From PALSA-505 sp036501145 (GTDB lineage: Bacteria; Actinomycetota; Actinomycetes; Streptosporangiales; Streptosporangiaceae), in the NCBI GenBank assembly GCA_036501145.1, contig DASYAV010000207.1:1-64000 (forward strand): a DNA stretch of 64,000 nt, in the 5' to 3' direction. A program made the position numbers and the translations under genes. Below the pieces are notes generated by a model. It was not told the origin of the DNA. It was given only the letters and a program-made list of their open reading frames with translations, and did not search any database. Shown here piece by piece: positions 16,111 through 24,648 of this stretch. How positions within the stretch are numbered: position 1 is the stretch's first letter; every line of letters begins with the position of its first letter.

Positions 16111-16734
16111 ATGACGACAGACAGCGACGCGAGCGGCGCAACCCAGTTCCTGCGCCGCGCGGAGGTGACGGGCGCGGCCCGGGCCATCTTCGACGAGGAC
16201 GAGGCCGAGGTGGGTTTCGTGATGAACGCCTCCCGGCTGTGGGCCTACCAGCCAAAGGCGATGACCGGCCTGTTCGAGCTGCTCGGCAGCGTCGCGGCGG
16301 GCGCGTCCCTCACCGAGCGGCAGCGCGGCATCCTGATCGCCGCGTGCGCGTCCTCGCTCGGTGACTCGTGCTGCTCGCTGGCCTGGGGGACCAGGCTCGC
16401 CGGGCAGGCCAGTCCATCGCTCGCGGCCGGCGTGCTCAGCGGCGCGGACACCGGGCTGGATCCGGCCGAGCAGGCGATGGCGGCGTGGGCACGCCAGGTC
16501 GCCCGCGATCCCAACGCGGCCGCCGCCGGTGACGTGCAGGCGCTGCGGGACGCCGGCCTGTCTGACGCCGGCATCTTCGCCGTCACTGTGTACGTGGCGC
16601 TGCGCATCGCGTTCTCCACGGTCAACGACGCGCTGGGGGTGCGGCCGGACGCCGAGTACGCGACGCTCGCGCCCACTGCGGTGCGGGACGCCGTGACCTT
16701 CGGCCGGCCGCTCGCGGATCACCCGGCGCACTGA
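16111..16734 (+). CDS. Carboxymuconolactone decarboxylase / AhpD-like family protein
   Basis: This 207-residue all-helical protein resembles AhpD-type alkylhydroperoxidases. The core motif ERQRGILIAACASSLGDSCC places paired cysteines after the conserved helix (about residues 73-97), followed by LAWGTRLAGQ. The usual AhpD CxxC spacing is changed to adjacent Cys-Cys plus an earlier Cys, so peroxidase activity is uncertain. It starts at ATG 16111 and converges on the SARP-like regulator with 11 bases between them. A role in peroxide or carbonyl detoxification is a family-level inference. Confidence 0.78.
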   Translation: MTTDSDASGATQFLRRAEVTGAARAIFDEDEAEVGFVMNASRLWAYQPKAMTGLFELLGSVAAGASLTERQRGILIAACASSLGDSCCSLAWGTRLAGQASPSLAAGVLSGADTGLDPAEQAMAAWARQVARDPNAAAAGDVQALRDAGLSDAGIFAVTVYVALRIAFSTVNDALGVRPDAEYATLAPTAVRDAVTFGRPLADHPAH

Positions 16735-16745
16735 CCGGCGGCCGG

Positions 16746-18548
16746 TCAGCCGCCCGGGCCGGCCAGCGCCGCGGCCCGGGCCCGCAACTCCGGGTTGCTG
16801 ATCCCGGCAGCCAGCGCCCCGGCCAGCGGCGCGCTGGCCTCCTCGCCCGCCTCGGCCTGATAGACCAGCGCCCAGGCGGTGAACTCCGGCAGGTCGGCGG
16901 CCACCGAGTCCCGGTACAGTCGCTGGGCCAGGCCCGGCACGAGGCCGGGCTGGCAGCGGGCGGCGATCTCCAGCTGGCCCAGCCCGACGAACCCGGACAC
17001 CCAGACGTAGCGGTCCGGCAGCCGGTCGCACCGCTTCCGGGCGTCGGCGATCCACCCGGCGGCCGCGCCGGCGTCGCCGGCCCGCAACGCGAGCAGCGCG
17101 AGAGCCCGCCCGGCCATGCCCTCCCAGCACGGGTCGCCCAGCTCACAAGCCAGCGCGAACGCCCGCTCGGCGTCGTCGCGGGCCGCACCAGCCCGCCCGG
17201 CGGCGACCAGGCAGTGCGCCCGCAGCGCCTGCGGCCAGGGCAGAAACGCGTTCCACCGCTCCCGGTCGCAGATGGCGATGCTGCGCTCGGCGGCGGCCCG
17301 GGCCTCCTCGGCACGCCCGGCGAACAGCAGTGAGCGCGCCATAACCCCGGTTGACCAGGCCTGCTGCCGCCGGCCGCCGGCCGCCTGCGCGATCTGTGCC
17401 GATTCCGCGAGCAGCGTCACGGCCACGTCGTGCCGGCCCTGGTCGGCCTCGTTCATCCCGCTGATGGCCAGCACGCCGGCGCTCAGCGCGGCGTCCCCGG
17501 CCGTCTCGGCCTGCGCCGAGGCCTCCCGCAGCGAGCGGGCCGCCGACGCGTGCCGGCCGGCCTGCACGTCGACGAACGCGAGCTCCCGCAGGATGTCCGC
17601 GGCCAGCCGCCGGCTGCCCGCGGCCCGGGCGGCGGCGAGGGCCTGGTGCAGCACCACCGCTCCCTCGCCGTCGAAACCGCGGACCGAGTGCACCAGCGCC
17701 GAGCCGAGCGTCCGCAGCACATCCACGTGCAGCAGCGGATCGCGGGCCCGTGCCGCGTCCTCGGCGGCCCGCCGCAGCGTCTCGATCCCGGCGTCCACCG
17801 ACCCCGCATCCAGCGCCGCCGTCCCGGCCCGCAGCAGCGACCCGGCGACCACGCCCGCGCGCAGCCCCGCCGCCGGGACCGGCGCGGGCCCACGGGCCGC
17901 GGCGCGCAGCGCGGCCGACGCGGTCAGGCCCTCCCGGGCGAAGACCGCCTCGCAGGAGGCCAGGTGAACGGCGGCCCTGGCCGGGTGGCCCGCGGCCACC
18001 AGCGTGCGTAGGAACAGTTCCTGGGCGTCTTCGTCGAGCGGATCCAGCGCCGCGGCCCGCCCGGCGGTCTCGGCGGCCGCCTCGGCATCACCGGCGGTCA
18101 GCAGCCGCAGCGCAGCCTGGCGGAGTTCCTCCATCGATCTGGCCGCGGCCCGCCCGCGGGCCATCATCAGCCAGATGTCGAACGCCGGGCAGCCGCGTGG
18201 CTCGGCCCCGGCCAGCAGCTCCCCGCCGATGTCGGCGGCGGGCAGCGTGCCGTCCTGTAAAGCCCATACGTCGAGCCACAGCGAGCTGCCGGCCAGGCTC
18301 ACCGGATCACCGCGCAGCAGCTCTGCGTCCCCCAAGCCGCGCCGCAGATCCGCCAGGCACCAGCGCAGCGCGCCGAGCGGGTCATCGGCCTCCGGGAACA
18401 GCTCGGCCGCCAGCTCGCGCCTGGTCAGCGGTCGCTCGGCCAGCGCGACCCGGGCGGCCACCGCCCACGACTTCTGCCCCCGTGGCGGCGGGCACGACTG
18501 CCCGGCCTCGTCCTCGATCCGCGGACGGCCGAGCAGCCGCACCTTCAT
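16746..18548 (-). CDS. SARP-like transcriptional regulator (DNA-binding + BTAD + TPR)
   Basis: The 600-residue protein begins MKVRLLGRPRIED, the start of a Trans_reg_C/OmpR-like winged helix (RRELAAELFPEADDPLGALRWCLADLRRGLG). A bacterial transcriptional activation domain follows (about 95-240, RAAALDPLDEDAQELFLRTLVAAG). The remaining 350 residues are helical repeats rich in Ala, Arg and Cys that look like TPRs. This layout is that of large SARP-family activators, although no NB-ARC ATPase module is present. The tautomerase gene lies 18 bases upstream on the same strand and is probably co-transcribed. The target genes are unknown; no secondary-metabolite cluster is visible in the window. Confidence 0.82.
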   Translation of the reverse strand: MKVRLLGRPRIEDEAGQSCPPPRGQKSWAVAARVALAERPLTRRELAAELFPEADDPLGALRWCLADLRRGLGDAELLRGDPVSLAGSSLWLDVWALQDGTLPAADIGGELLAGAEPRGCPAFDIWLMMARGRAAARSMEELRQAALRLLTAGDAEAAAETAGRAAALDPLDEDAQELFLRTLVAAGHPARAAVHLASCEAVFAREGLTASAALRAAARGPAPVPAAGLRAGVVAGSLLRAGTAALDAGSVDAGIETLRRAAEDAARARDPLLHVDVLRTLGSALVHSVRGFDGEGAVVLHQALAAARAAGSRRLAADILRELAFVDVQAGRHASAARSLREASAQAETAGDAALSAGVLAISGMNEADQGRHDVAVTLLAESAQIAQAAGGRRQQAWSTGVMARSLLFAGRAEEARAAAERSIAICDRERWNAFLPWPQALRAHCLVAAGRAGAARDDAERAFALACELGDPCWEGMAGRALALLALRAGDAGAAAGWIADARKRCDRLPDRYVWVSGFVGLGQLEIAARCQPGLVPGLAQRLYRDSVAADLPEFTAWALVYQAEAGEEASAPLAGALAAGISNPELRARAAALAGPGG

Positions 18549-18566
18549 GGGCGCCGCCCGCCGGAG

Positions 18567-18803
18567 TCAGCCGGCCCCGGCCGGGGCCGGCTGATGCTGC
18601 AGGGCGTGCACGTCAGCGGTGGTAAGGCCGTTGCCGGCGATGCCCCAGTCGCCACTGCCGACCTCCTCCACGAGCACCCAGGTGACCGGCCGGAGGCTCT
18701 CGCCCTCGATCTCCACCATAGTGTCGGTGATCTTGCTGATCATCTCCTGCTTCTGCTGCTGACTGAATACTCCCTCGATCACCTTCACGGTTACCAGTGG
18801 CAT
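18567..18803 (-). CDS. 4-oxalocrotonate tautomerase family protein
   Basis: This 78-residue protein begins Met-Pro, and after Met removal Pro1 would be the catalytic general base of the family. The sequence MPLVTVKVIEGVFSQQQKQEM and the WVLVEEV strand fit 4-OT-like monomers. The last 16 residues form an extra Ala/Pro/Gly tail. Its ATG at 18803 is preceded by GGGAGAAG. It lies directly upstream of the SARP-like gene, an association without an obvious biochemical explanation. Confidence 0.85.
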   Translation of the reverse strand: MPLVTVKVIEGVFSQQQKQEMISKITDTMVEIEGESLRPVTWVLVEEVGSGDWGIAGNGLTTADVHALQHQPAPAGAG

Positions 18804-18881
18804 CTGCTTCTCCCTCCATCAGGATGTGTGGCAGACCCACGATCGCCCCGCCCCGTGTGAGAGCCCGTGTGAGCCCGGAGG

Positions 18882-19352
18882 TCAGCGGGCTGGCCGGTCG
18901 TGCGGGACGCTTGGCCGGGTAACTGAGACGACACGGAGCAAGTCCGCCAGACCCACGAAGTCGCCGGGGTTGGCCGTGTACAGCGGCAGTCCGGCGGCGA
19001 CTGCCGTCGCGGCGATCATCAGATCGGCGATCCGCCGCCGGGGCTTGCGGCCGACGGCGATCGCCGCTGCGGTTATCCGGCCGAAGATCCGGGCCGCCTC
19101 AGCATCGAACGGCACCGGGTCGAACTCACTCTCCGCGCGTTGCAGAATCTCCAGGCGCCGGGCCCGCTCGGCGTGCTCGTCGTAGCTGTCCTGCTCGTTG
19201 TTGGGACGGACCTCGTGCGGGTCGGCTGACAATTCCGCCAGCGTGATGGTGCTGATCGCCATCTCGTCGGGGAGTTCCGCAGCGTCGATCCAGGCGCGCA
19301 GGATCAGGATGTTGGTGTCGAGCAGGCCCTGCCGGGTCTGTTCATCACTCAT
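18882..19352 (-). CDS. vapC: VapC-type PIN-domain toxin
   Basis: This 156-residue PIN ribonuclease is of the kind that cleaves tRNA or rRNA when freed from its antitoxin. Acidic residues expected at the metal site are seen in LLDTNILIL (Asp), ITLAELSAD (Glu), RIADLMIAATA (Asp) and LYTANPGDF (Asp). The start is set at ATG 19352, which overlaps the antitoxin stop by eight bases (ATGAGTGA); the frame extends upstream but only through antitoxin antisense-like sequence. It is paired with the Phd/YefM-type antitoxin just upstream. Confidence 0.9.
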   Translation of the reverse strand: MSDEQTRQGLLDTNILILRAWIDAAELPDEMAISTITLAELSADPHEVRPNNEQDSYDEHAERARRLEILQRAESEFDPVPFDAEAARIFGRITAAAIAVGRKPRRRIADLMIAATAVAAGLPLYTANPGDFVGLADLLRVVSVTRPSVPHDRPAR

Positions 19353-19608
19353 ATGCGCCAGCTGAGTGATCGAGTGCTGCGTCCTGGTCGGCTCTGTATG
19401 CCTCCGGATCGATGGCGGGAGCATTGCGCGACATGGCGGCGAACTCCTGCCGGGGGACAAACCTGCGGCGCTGCCGCAGGGGGATCAACTCCCCGATCCG
19501 GTGGCCGTCGCGAGTCACGATGAAGGACTGACCATGCTCGACCGCATCCATGATCTCCCGGGACCTGGTCCGCAGATCCCGCTGCGTAATCTCGGAACCG
19601 GCACTCAT
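19345..19608 (-). CDS. vapB: Phd/YefM-family antitoxin (VapB partner)
   Basis: The 87-residue protein opens ITQRDLRTRSREIMDAVEHG and continues QSFIVTRDGHRIGELIPL, the DNA-binding N-terminal fold of Phd/YefM antitoxins. A charged C-terminal tail (FAAMSRNAPAIDPEAYRADQD) would neutralise the PIN toxin. It overlaps the toxin start by eight bases. A -10-like TACACT lies only a few bases before the ATG, so the mRNA may be leaderless. An inverted-repeat operator overlaps the promoter, consistent with autorepression. Confidence 0.9.
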   Translation of the reverse strand: MSAGSEITQRDLRTRSREIMDAVEHGQSFIVTRDGHRIGELIPLRQRRRFVPRQEFAAMSRNAPAIDPEAYRADQDAALDHSAGAYE

Positions 19609-19616
19609 ACGCCAAG

Positions 19617-19654
19617 TGTAGCACTGAGTGCTAAGTGGTGCTACATAGCGCTAC
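19617..19654. promoter_or_regulatory. Inverted-repeat operator of the vapBC promoter
   Basis: TGTAGCAC (19617-19624) and GTGCTACA (19638-19645) form a perfect eight-base dyad. A third GTGCTA copy lies between them and a TAGCGCTA palindrome lies just beyond. The cluster starts eight bases upstream of the antitoxin ATG and covers the predicted promoter, as expected for antitoxin autoregulation. Confidence 0.7.
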
Positions 19655-20493
19655 TGGGTGCAGCCGGGGCTGGCGGCGTCGGTGCTGAACGCGGTCCAGT
19701 AGCTCCAGCTGGGTAGCGTCTGGTAGCTCACGTCGGAGGTCACGAAGCCGGCCCCGGCATGCGCGTGCTCGATGTCGGTGACCGCCGCCGCGATGGCACT
19801 GGCGGTGTCCGGGACCGCGTTCATGATCATCGCGAACCGGCTGGCCGGGTAGTTGTGCACCCAGGCCGGCGGGGTGGCCGGGGCGGCGCTGTCCTCCCAG
19901 TCCATGATGGTGTTCGCGTCCCGCATCCAGGAGGCGGCCGCCGGGTAGGTGCCCATGTTCAGCCACTCCTGCGCGGAGGCGCCGATGTGCCGGTGCGCCC
20001 AGGCCTTCACCGCGGCGTAGTACGGCTGGTGCGTGGTCGCGGTCGGCGCCTCGTCGAGAAAGAACGCCGTCACGCCGTACCAACGGTGCCAGTCGGTCAT
20101 CTGCGTCTCGATGCTCATCCGGCCGTAGCCGGCCGCGCCCCTGGCGTAGTCGGTGGCGATGTAGCCGAGGATCCGGGTGCCGTCCGCCTGCGCCGCGGAG
20201 ATCCGGGCGGCATCGGCGGCGTTCCTGGTCTTCCCAGGCCCGCCGGCACCGCCGTTCTGCGTGTTCGAACCCCAGTTGGCGATGCCCACGCCCGCCTCCG
20301 GGGATCTGCCCGCCGCCGCTTTCCACATGGCAGGGCTATACAAAGGAACGGTCGACACCAGGCATGACGCATCGCGGAAGGTGCGAGCGGGCTGGCCAGC
20401 GGCCCGGGCCACGGCGGAGGTGCAGGCCAGGGCGGCGATCAGCACGGCCGGCCCGGCGGCCGCGGCCACCCAGCGGCGGGGGAGGATGCGCAT
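19651..20493 (-). CDS. Secreted spherulin-4-like (spherulation-specific family 4) glycosidase-fold protein
   Basis: The 280-residue protein has a Sec-type signal peptide (MRILPRRWVAAAAGPAVLIAALAC, to about residue 30). A TIM-barrel-like domain follows with STVPLYSPAMW, VGIANWG, RILGYIATDYARG, YGVTAFFLDEAPT (acidic pair at a strand end) and WVHNYPASRFAMIMN, the pattern of spherulation-specific family 4. Related proteins include galactosaminogalactan-degrading hydrolases, so a cell-wall or exopolysaccharide target is plausible but inferred. The ATG at 20493 is chosen because the signal peptide begins there. It is divergent from thiE and its 3' end reaches the vapBC operator. Confidence 0.75.
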   Translation of the reverse strand: MRILPRRWVAAAAGPAVLIAALACTSAVARAAGQPARTFRDASCLVSTVPLYSPAMWKAAAGRSPEAGVGIANWGSNTQNGGAGGPGKTRNAADAARISAAQADGTRILGYIATDYARGAAGYGRMSIETQMTDWHRWYGVTAFFLDEAPTATTHQPYYAAVKAWAHRHIGASAQEWLNMGTYPAAASWMRDANTIMDWEDSAAPATPPAWVHNYPASRFAMIMNAVPDTASAIAAAVTDIEHAHAGAGFVTSDVSYQTLPSWSYWTAFSTDAASPGCTQ

Positions 20494-20606
20494 CCCGCCA
20501 GCCTGGCACGGCGCGGCGGTGCCGGACACCCCTGGCAACGGGTGCAGGCCGGCTCCGGCCGCGGGCTGGCCGCCGTGGCCGGGTGCGGCTTTCATAGGGT
20601 GCGGCT

Positions 20607-21248
20607 ATGGCGGAAGATCCGCGGGACCGGCTGGCGGCGGCGCGGCTGTACGTGTGCACGGATGCCCGGCAGCGGCAGGGTGACCTGCCGGAGTTCCTCG
20701 ACTCGGTGCTCGGCGCCGGGGTGGACATCGTCCAGCTCCGGCAGAAGGGCCTCGAGGCGGCGCAGGAACTGGCCTGCCTCGAGGTGTTGCGCCGCGCCTG
20801 CGCCAGGCACGGCGCGCTACTCGCGGTCAACGACCGGGCCGACCTGGCCCGGGCGGCAGGAGCGGACGTGCTGCACCTCGGCCAGCAGGATCTCGGCGCC
20901 GGGGTGGCCCGGGACATCGTCGGGCCCACCCCGGTGATCGGCCTTTCCACCCACGCCCCGGCGCAGACCGCCGCGGCGGTGGCGCAGCCGGAGGTGGACT
21001 ACTTCTGCACCGGGCCGGTCTGGGCCACCCCGACCAAGCCGGGCCGCCCCGCGGCCGGGCTTGAGCTGCCCCGTTACGCCGCGGGCCTGGGCACCGGCAA
21101 GCCGTGGTTCGCCATCGGCGGGATCAGCCTGGCCAGCCTGGACCAGGTGCTCGGCACCGGGGCCCGCCGCGTGGTGGTGGTGCGGGCCATCACCGAAGCC
21201 GCCGACCCGGCCCTGGCCGCCAGGGAGTTCGCCCGGCGGCTGGCCTGA
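20607..21248 (+). CDS. thiE: Thiamine-phosphate synthase
   Basis: It couples hydroxymethylpyrimidine diphosphate with thiazole phosphate to make thiamine monophosphate. The 213-residue TIM barrel shows DIVQLRQKGLEA, VNDRADLARAAGADVLHLGQQDLG, GLSTHAPAQ, YFCTGPVWATPTKPGRP and AIGGISLASLDQVL, all canonical. It is a single gene far from thiOSG and has no TPP riboswitch in the 114 bases upstream, so it is probably not repressed by TPP in the same way. Two near copies of the octamer GGGTGCGG lie just before the ATG and the start may be leaderless. Confidence 0.95.
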   Translation: MAEDPRDRLAAARLYVCTDARQRQGDLPEFLDSVLGAGVDIVQLRQKGLEAAQELACLEVLRRACARHGALLAVNDRADLARAAGADVLHLGQQDLGAGVARDIVGPTPVIGLSTHAPAQTAAAVAQPEVDYFCTGPVWATPTKPGRPAAGLELPRYAAGLGTGKPWFAIGGISLASLDQVLGTGARRVVVVRAITEAADPALAAREFARRLA

Positions 21249-21291
21249 GCGCCCTGGCCAGGCGCCAGCCGTCAAGGAAAAATTTTGACGG
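21249..21291 (+). terminator. Double hairpin after thiE
   Basis: A GC-rich near-palindrome centred on TGGCCA (21249-21265) is followed by CCGTCAA / TTGACGG (21269-21275 and 21285-21291), a perfect seven-base stem with an A-rich loop. Together they are a reasonable thiE terminator. The next 270 bases to the S53 gene carry no ORF but include a perfect eight-base stem with a five-base loop (21502-21522) in the likely 5' untranslated region of that gene. Confidence 0.5.
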
Positions 21292-21560
21292 GCGGCGCAT
21301 CAGGGCCACCGGTCACCGACTCCGCGAAGTAGCGACAGGCCGACCGGGGACGGGGGAAGAAATGCGACAAAATGGGCCCTTGACACGGACCAGACCCCAA
21401 GTCAAGGTAAAAGGATCATCGGCTCCGGGGTGCTAATGGCTGGTCGAACGGGGGCCCGCTCTATGTCGTTGCCTGCGTAAACACCCATCTGACTCTCTCC
21501 GCTGACGGCTGGACGCCGTCAGTTATCCCAGTAATCCCTGCCGAAAAAGGAGTGATCAGC

Positions 21561-24506
21561 ATGACTCTGCTGCGTTCTGTGCGGTGGAAGCCGCTGGCCG
21601 TCGGGCTATTAGCGGTTGGCACCGCCGCCGGATTAGTGCAGCCCGCCATGGCCGCCGCCGGGGCCCAGCCCTCGCCGGCCGCCGTCGCCCAGGTCCCGAT
21701 GCCGGTCCAGAACGGATCGGCGCGCAGCCTCGGCGCCTACAACCCGTCCCAGACCATCCGGCTCGCCATCGGGCTGCGCCCCCCGCACATGGCCGCCGAA
21801 CAGCAATTCCTCCGGCAGGTCCAGGACAAGCGCTCGCCGCTGTTCCACCGCTACCTGAGCGTGGCGCAGTGGACGGACCGGTTCGGGCCGAGCGCCGCCG
21901 CCCAGCAGTCCGTGCTCTCCTGGGCCAGGAAGGCCGGCCTGACCGTCACTCACGTGTATCCGAACCGCCTGATCGTGGACCTGGCCGGGCGGGTTGGGGC
22001 CATCGAGAAGGCGCTGGGCGTGCAGATCAACAGCTACCGGCTGGGCGCCAAGACGTTCTTCGCCAACAACCGTGCCCCGGTGCTGCCGGCCTCGCTGACC
22101 GGCATCGTGCAGTCGGTCGAGGGTCTGAGCAGCCTGCAGACCATGTTCCCCGCGTCGCCCACGGCGGCCGAGCCGGCCAGCCCGGCCTACGTGCCGGGAC
22201 CGGTGCGGGCCAACGGGGTGCACGCGGCGGCCAACGGCAGCCACGCGAAGCTGCTCGCGGCCGAGCGGTCCGCCCGGGCCGGGCGGGCCGGGCGCAGCGG
22301 CAAGCCGAACATCACCAACGGCTCCTACGACCCGACCGACATCTACAGCTCACAGGCCTACGACTACAGCGCGCTGTACAACCAGGGGCACTGCTGCAAC
22401 CCGCTGGGCAACGCGGGTCAGTCACCGCCGCAGACCACGATCGCCATCGCCACGTTCGGCTCGCAGCAGCTCAGTGACATGACCGGATTCCAGAGCCAGT
22501 ACCCCTACCTCGCCTATGCCATCCAGGAGGTGAACATCGACGGCACCCCGGCGTGCTGTGACGCCGAGGGCACCATGGACATGGAGTGGTCCACTGCGAT
22601 GTCGAACAGCTTCGGCTCGTTCCAGGACACCTCGAAGGTGTACCTGTACGACGGGGCCAACTTCAACGACTCCACGTTCACCGACATGTACAACCAGATG
22701 GTCACCGACAACGTGGCCAGGGTGTTCAGCACCAGCTGGAGCTGCACCGAGCCACCCTACGGGTGCAGCTCGAGCGAGATAAGCAGCCGGAACGCCATCT
22801 TCAACGAGATGGTCGGCCAGGGCTGGACGCTGACCGCCGCGTCGGGTGACCGGGGCGCCTACGACAACTGCGCGAACCTGTCGGTCAGCTTCCCGGCGTC
22901 GAGCCCGGATGTGGTGGGCGCCGGCGGGACCGAGCTAGGTCTGAGCTCCGGCCCGGTCTACAACAGCGAGGTCGCCTGGTCCGGCGGGCCTGACGGCTGC
23001 AGCTCCAACGACGGCGGCTCCGGCGGTGGCTGCAGCTCGGTGTTCGCAGCCCCGTCGTTCCAGTCCGACCAGCCGTGCGGCAGCGGCTCGCGGGCCGTCC
23101 CCGACATCTCGCTGAACGCGGACTGGCTGCACACCCCGCAGAACTACTACTTCGGCGGGAGCCTCGGCGGCAACGGCGGGACCAGCATCGTCGCGCCCGA
23201 ACTGGCCGGATTCTTCGCCCAGGAGGATTCGTACCTGCTGTCGGAGGGGAACATCTGCGGCTCCGGCTCGTCGGCCTGCGCGCCGATGGGCAACGCCAAC
23301 TACCCGCTGTATGAGACGGGGATCGACGGCGCGCCGCACAACCCGTACTACGACATCACGTCCGGCTGCAACAGCAACAACGTCGGCACCGGCTACTGCG
23401 CCGGCACCGGCTACGACCTCGTCACCGGATGGGGCTCGGCCAACATGCTGCAGCTCGCTTGGGCGTTCAACTGGCACCTGCTCGCCGACGACGGCCGGCC
23501 AGTGGTCACGTTCTCCGGGCCGAGCTCCGGGACGTGGTACAACACCGACCAGACCGTCGGGATCTCGGTCGCCGACACCGGGGGCGGCTTCCCGGCCAGC
23601 GGGGTGGCCGGGTTCAGCGACGCCTGGAACACCGACCCCGGCGACCCCACCAGCGAGGCGACCCCGGGCTCCGGCAACTCGTTCTACAACGGCCCGGAGT
23701 TCGTGAACTCCAGCAGCGGCTCGCTGGACTTGAAGGCCGAGGGGCAAGGCTGCCACACGGTCAACGTCGAGTCGTGGGACAACATGGGCCTGCAGTCCGG
23801 TGACCAGACCGACGGCCCGCTGTGCTACGACAACGTGAAGCCGAAGATCACGGCCAAGCCCGTGGTCAGCTTCCTGGACCACGTCAGCCTCAGCGGAATC
23901 AACCTGCCGATGTCGCTGAAGTGGAACGGGACCGACGCGACCAGCGGCATCAACCATTACACGCTCTACCAGAGCAAGGACGGCGGTGCGTTCACCCAGG
24001 TCGCCACAGTCCCGGCAACCACGACGCCGCAGATCACCAAGAGCCTGGCCATCGGGCACAGCTACCAGTTCGAGGTCAGCGCGACCGACAATGCCGGCAA
24101 CACCAGCGCGCGCACCCCGAGCAAGACCTACAAGCTGACCCAGGCCCAGGAGAACTCCACCAAGATCACCTACTCCACCGGCTGGACCCGGGCCAAGCTC
24201 GCCGGGTCCGATGGCGGGTTCGTCAAGCACGCCAGCCTGATCAACAAGACGGCCACGCTGAAGTTCACCGGCAGCAACGTCGCGTGGCTGTCCACGCAGT
24301 CCCCGTCGCGGGGGTCCGCCTCGGTGAAGCTGGACAGCGGGTCGCCGGTTACCTACAACACCTTCTCGGCCGCGACCAGGCCAGCCCGGGTCGTCGCCGT
24401 CATCCAGGGGGCAGCGGGCACGCACAAGCTGCTCATCAAGGTGCTCGGCACCGCGGGTCACTCGCGGGTCGACATCGACGCGTTCATCTTCCTGGCCGCC
24501 AGCTGA
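21561..24506 (+). CDS. Secreted S53 serine-carboxyl peptidase (sedolisin/kumamolisin family) with C-terminal accessory domains
   Basis: The 981-residue secreted endopeptidase has a signal peptide (about 1-33, ending AMAAAG) and a pro-kumamolisin activation domain (about 40-210). The catalytic domain (about 240-640) carries Glu336 and Asp340 in EGTMD, Asp430 in SGDRGA and Ser542 in GGTSIVAP, the complete sedolisin set. YDITSGCNSN near its end supplies the Ca2+ site. Two extra domains follow: one FN3-like (about 760-860, with YTLYQSKDGGAFTQVATV) and a terminal jelly-roll-like one (about 865-981). Many paired cysteines fit extracellular folding. AAGGAG eight bases before ATG 21561 decides this start over GTG 21552. 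Sedolisins act at low pH. Confidence 0.92.
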   Translation: MTLLRSVRWKPLAVGLLAVGTAAGLVQPAMAAAGAQPSPAAVAQVPMPVQNGSARSLGAYNPSQTIRLAIGLRPPHMAAEQQFLRQVQDKRSPLFHRYLSVAQWTDRFGPSAAAQQSVLSWARKAGLTVTHVYPNRLIVDLAGRVGAIEKALGVQINSYRLGAKTFFANNRAPVLPASLTGIVQSVEGLSSLQTMFPASPTAAEPASPAYVPGPVRANGVHAAANGSHAKLLAAERSARAGRAGRSGKPNITNGSYDPTDIYSSQAYDYSALYNQGHCCNPLGNAGQSPPQTTIAIATFGSQQLSDMTGFQSQYPYLAYAIQEVNIDGTPACCDAEGTMDMEWSTAMSNSFGSFQDTSKVYLYDGANFNDSTFTDMYNQMVTDNVARVFSTSWSCTEPPYGCSSSEISSRNAIFNEMVGQGWTLTAASGDRGAYDNCANLSVSFPASSPDVVGAGGTELGLSSGPVYNSEVAWSGGPDGCSSNDGGSGGGCSSVFAAPSFQSDQPCGSGSRAVPDISLNADWLHTPQNYYFGGSLGGNGGTSIVAPELAGFFAQEDSYLLSEGNICGSGSSACAPMGNANYPLYETGIDGAPHNPYYDITSGCNSNNVGTGYCAGTGYDLVTGWGSANMLQLAWAFNWHLLADDGRPVVTFSGPSSGTWYNTDQTVGISVADTGGGFPASGVAGFSDAWNTDPGDPTSEATPGSGNSFYNGPEFVNSSSGSLDLKAEGQGCHTVNVESWDNMGLQSGDQTDGPLCYDNVKPKITAKPVVSFLDHVSLSGINLPMSLKWNGTDATSGINHYTLYQSKDGGAFTQVATVPATTTPQITKSLAIGHSYQFEVSATDNAGNTSARTPSKTYKLTQAQENSTKITYSTGWTRAKLAGSDGGFVKHASLINKTATLKFTGSNVAWLSTQSPSRGSASVKLDSGSPVTYNTFSAATRPARVVAVIQGAAGTHKLLIKVLGTAGHSRVDIDAFIFLAAS

Positions 24507-24526
24507 TAACCGGCTGACGGCGAACA

Positions 24527-24562
24527 GCGGCTGGCCCCGCCACCGGTGGCGGGGCCAGCCGC
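24527..24562. terminator. Bidirectional terminator between convergent genes
   Basis: A perfect 36-base palindrome (two 18-base arms, centre at 24544/24545, beginning GCGGCTGGCCCC) lies between the S53 peptidase and the polyprenyl synthase, which converge. It has no T run. Confidence 0.7.
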
Positions 24563-24598
24563 GCCCATGCCGGGAGGTGCGGCCGGCCGGGCCGGCCG

Positions 24599-24639
24599 CG
24601 CGGTCGTGCGGGGCCGGCGGCGCGGTCGTGCGGGGCCGG
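24599..24639. repeat. Two 19-base direct repeats
   Basis: CGCGGTCGTGCGGGGCCGG occurs at 24599-24617 and 24621-24639, a 22-base period, between the terminator and the 3' end of the polyprenyl synthase gene. Confidence 0.6.
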
Positions 24640-24648
24640 TGGCGGGGG

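Noticed and set aside
15746..16187. Two overlapping minus-strand frames in the gap before the AhpD-like gene
   Set aside because: There is no ribosome site, no domain, and composition is typical of random GC-rich frames.
21292..21560. Possible c-di-AMP (ydaO) riboswitch before the S53 peptidase
   Set aside because: Such riboswitches precede secreted hydrolases in actinomycetes, and one hairpin is present (21502-21522), but the conserved core motifs could not be aligned.
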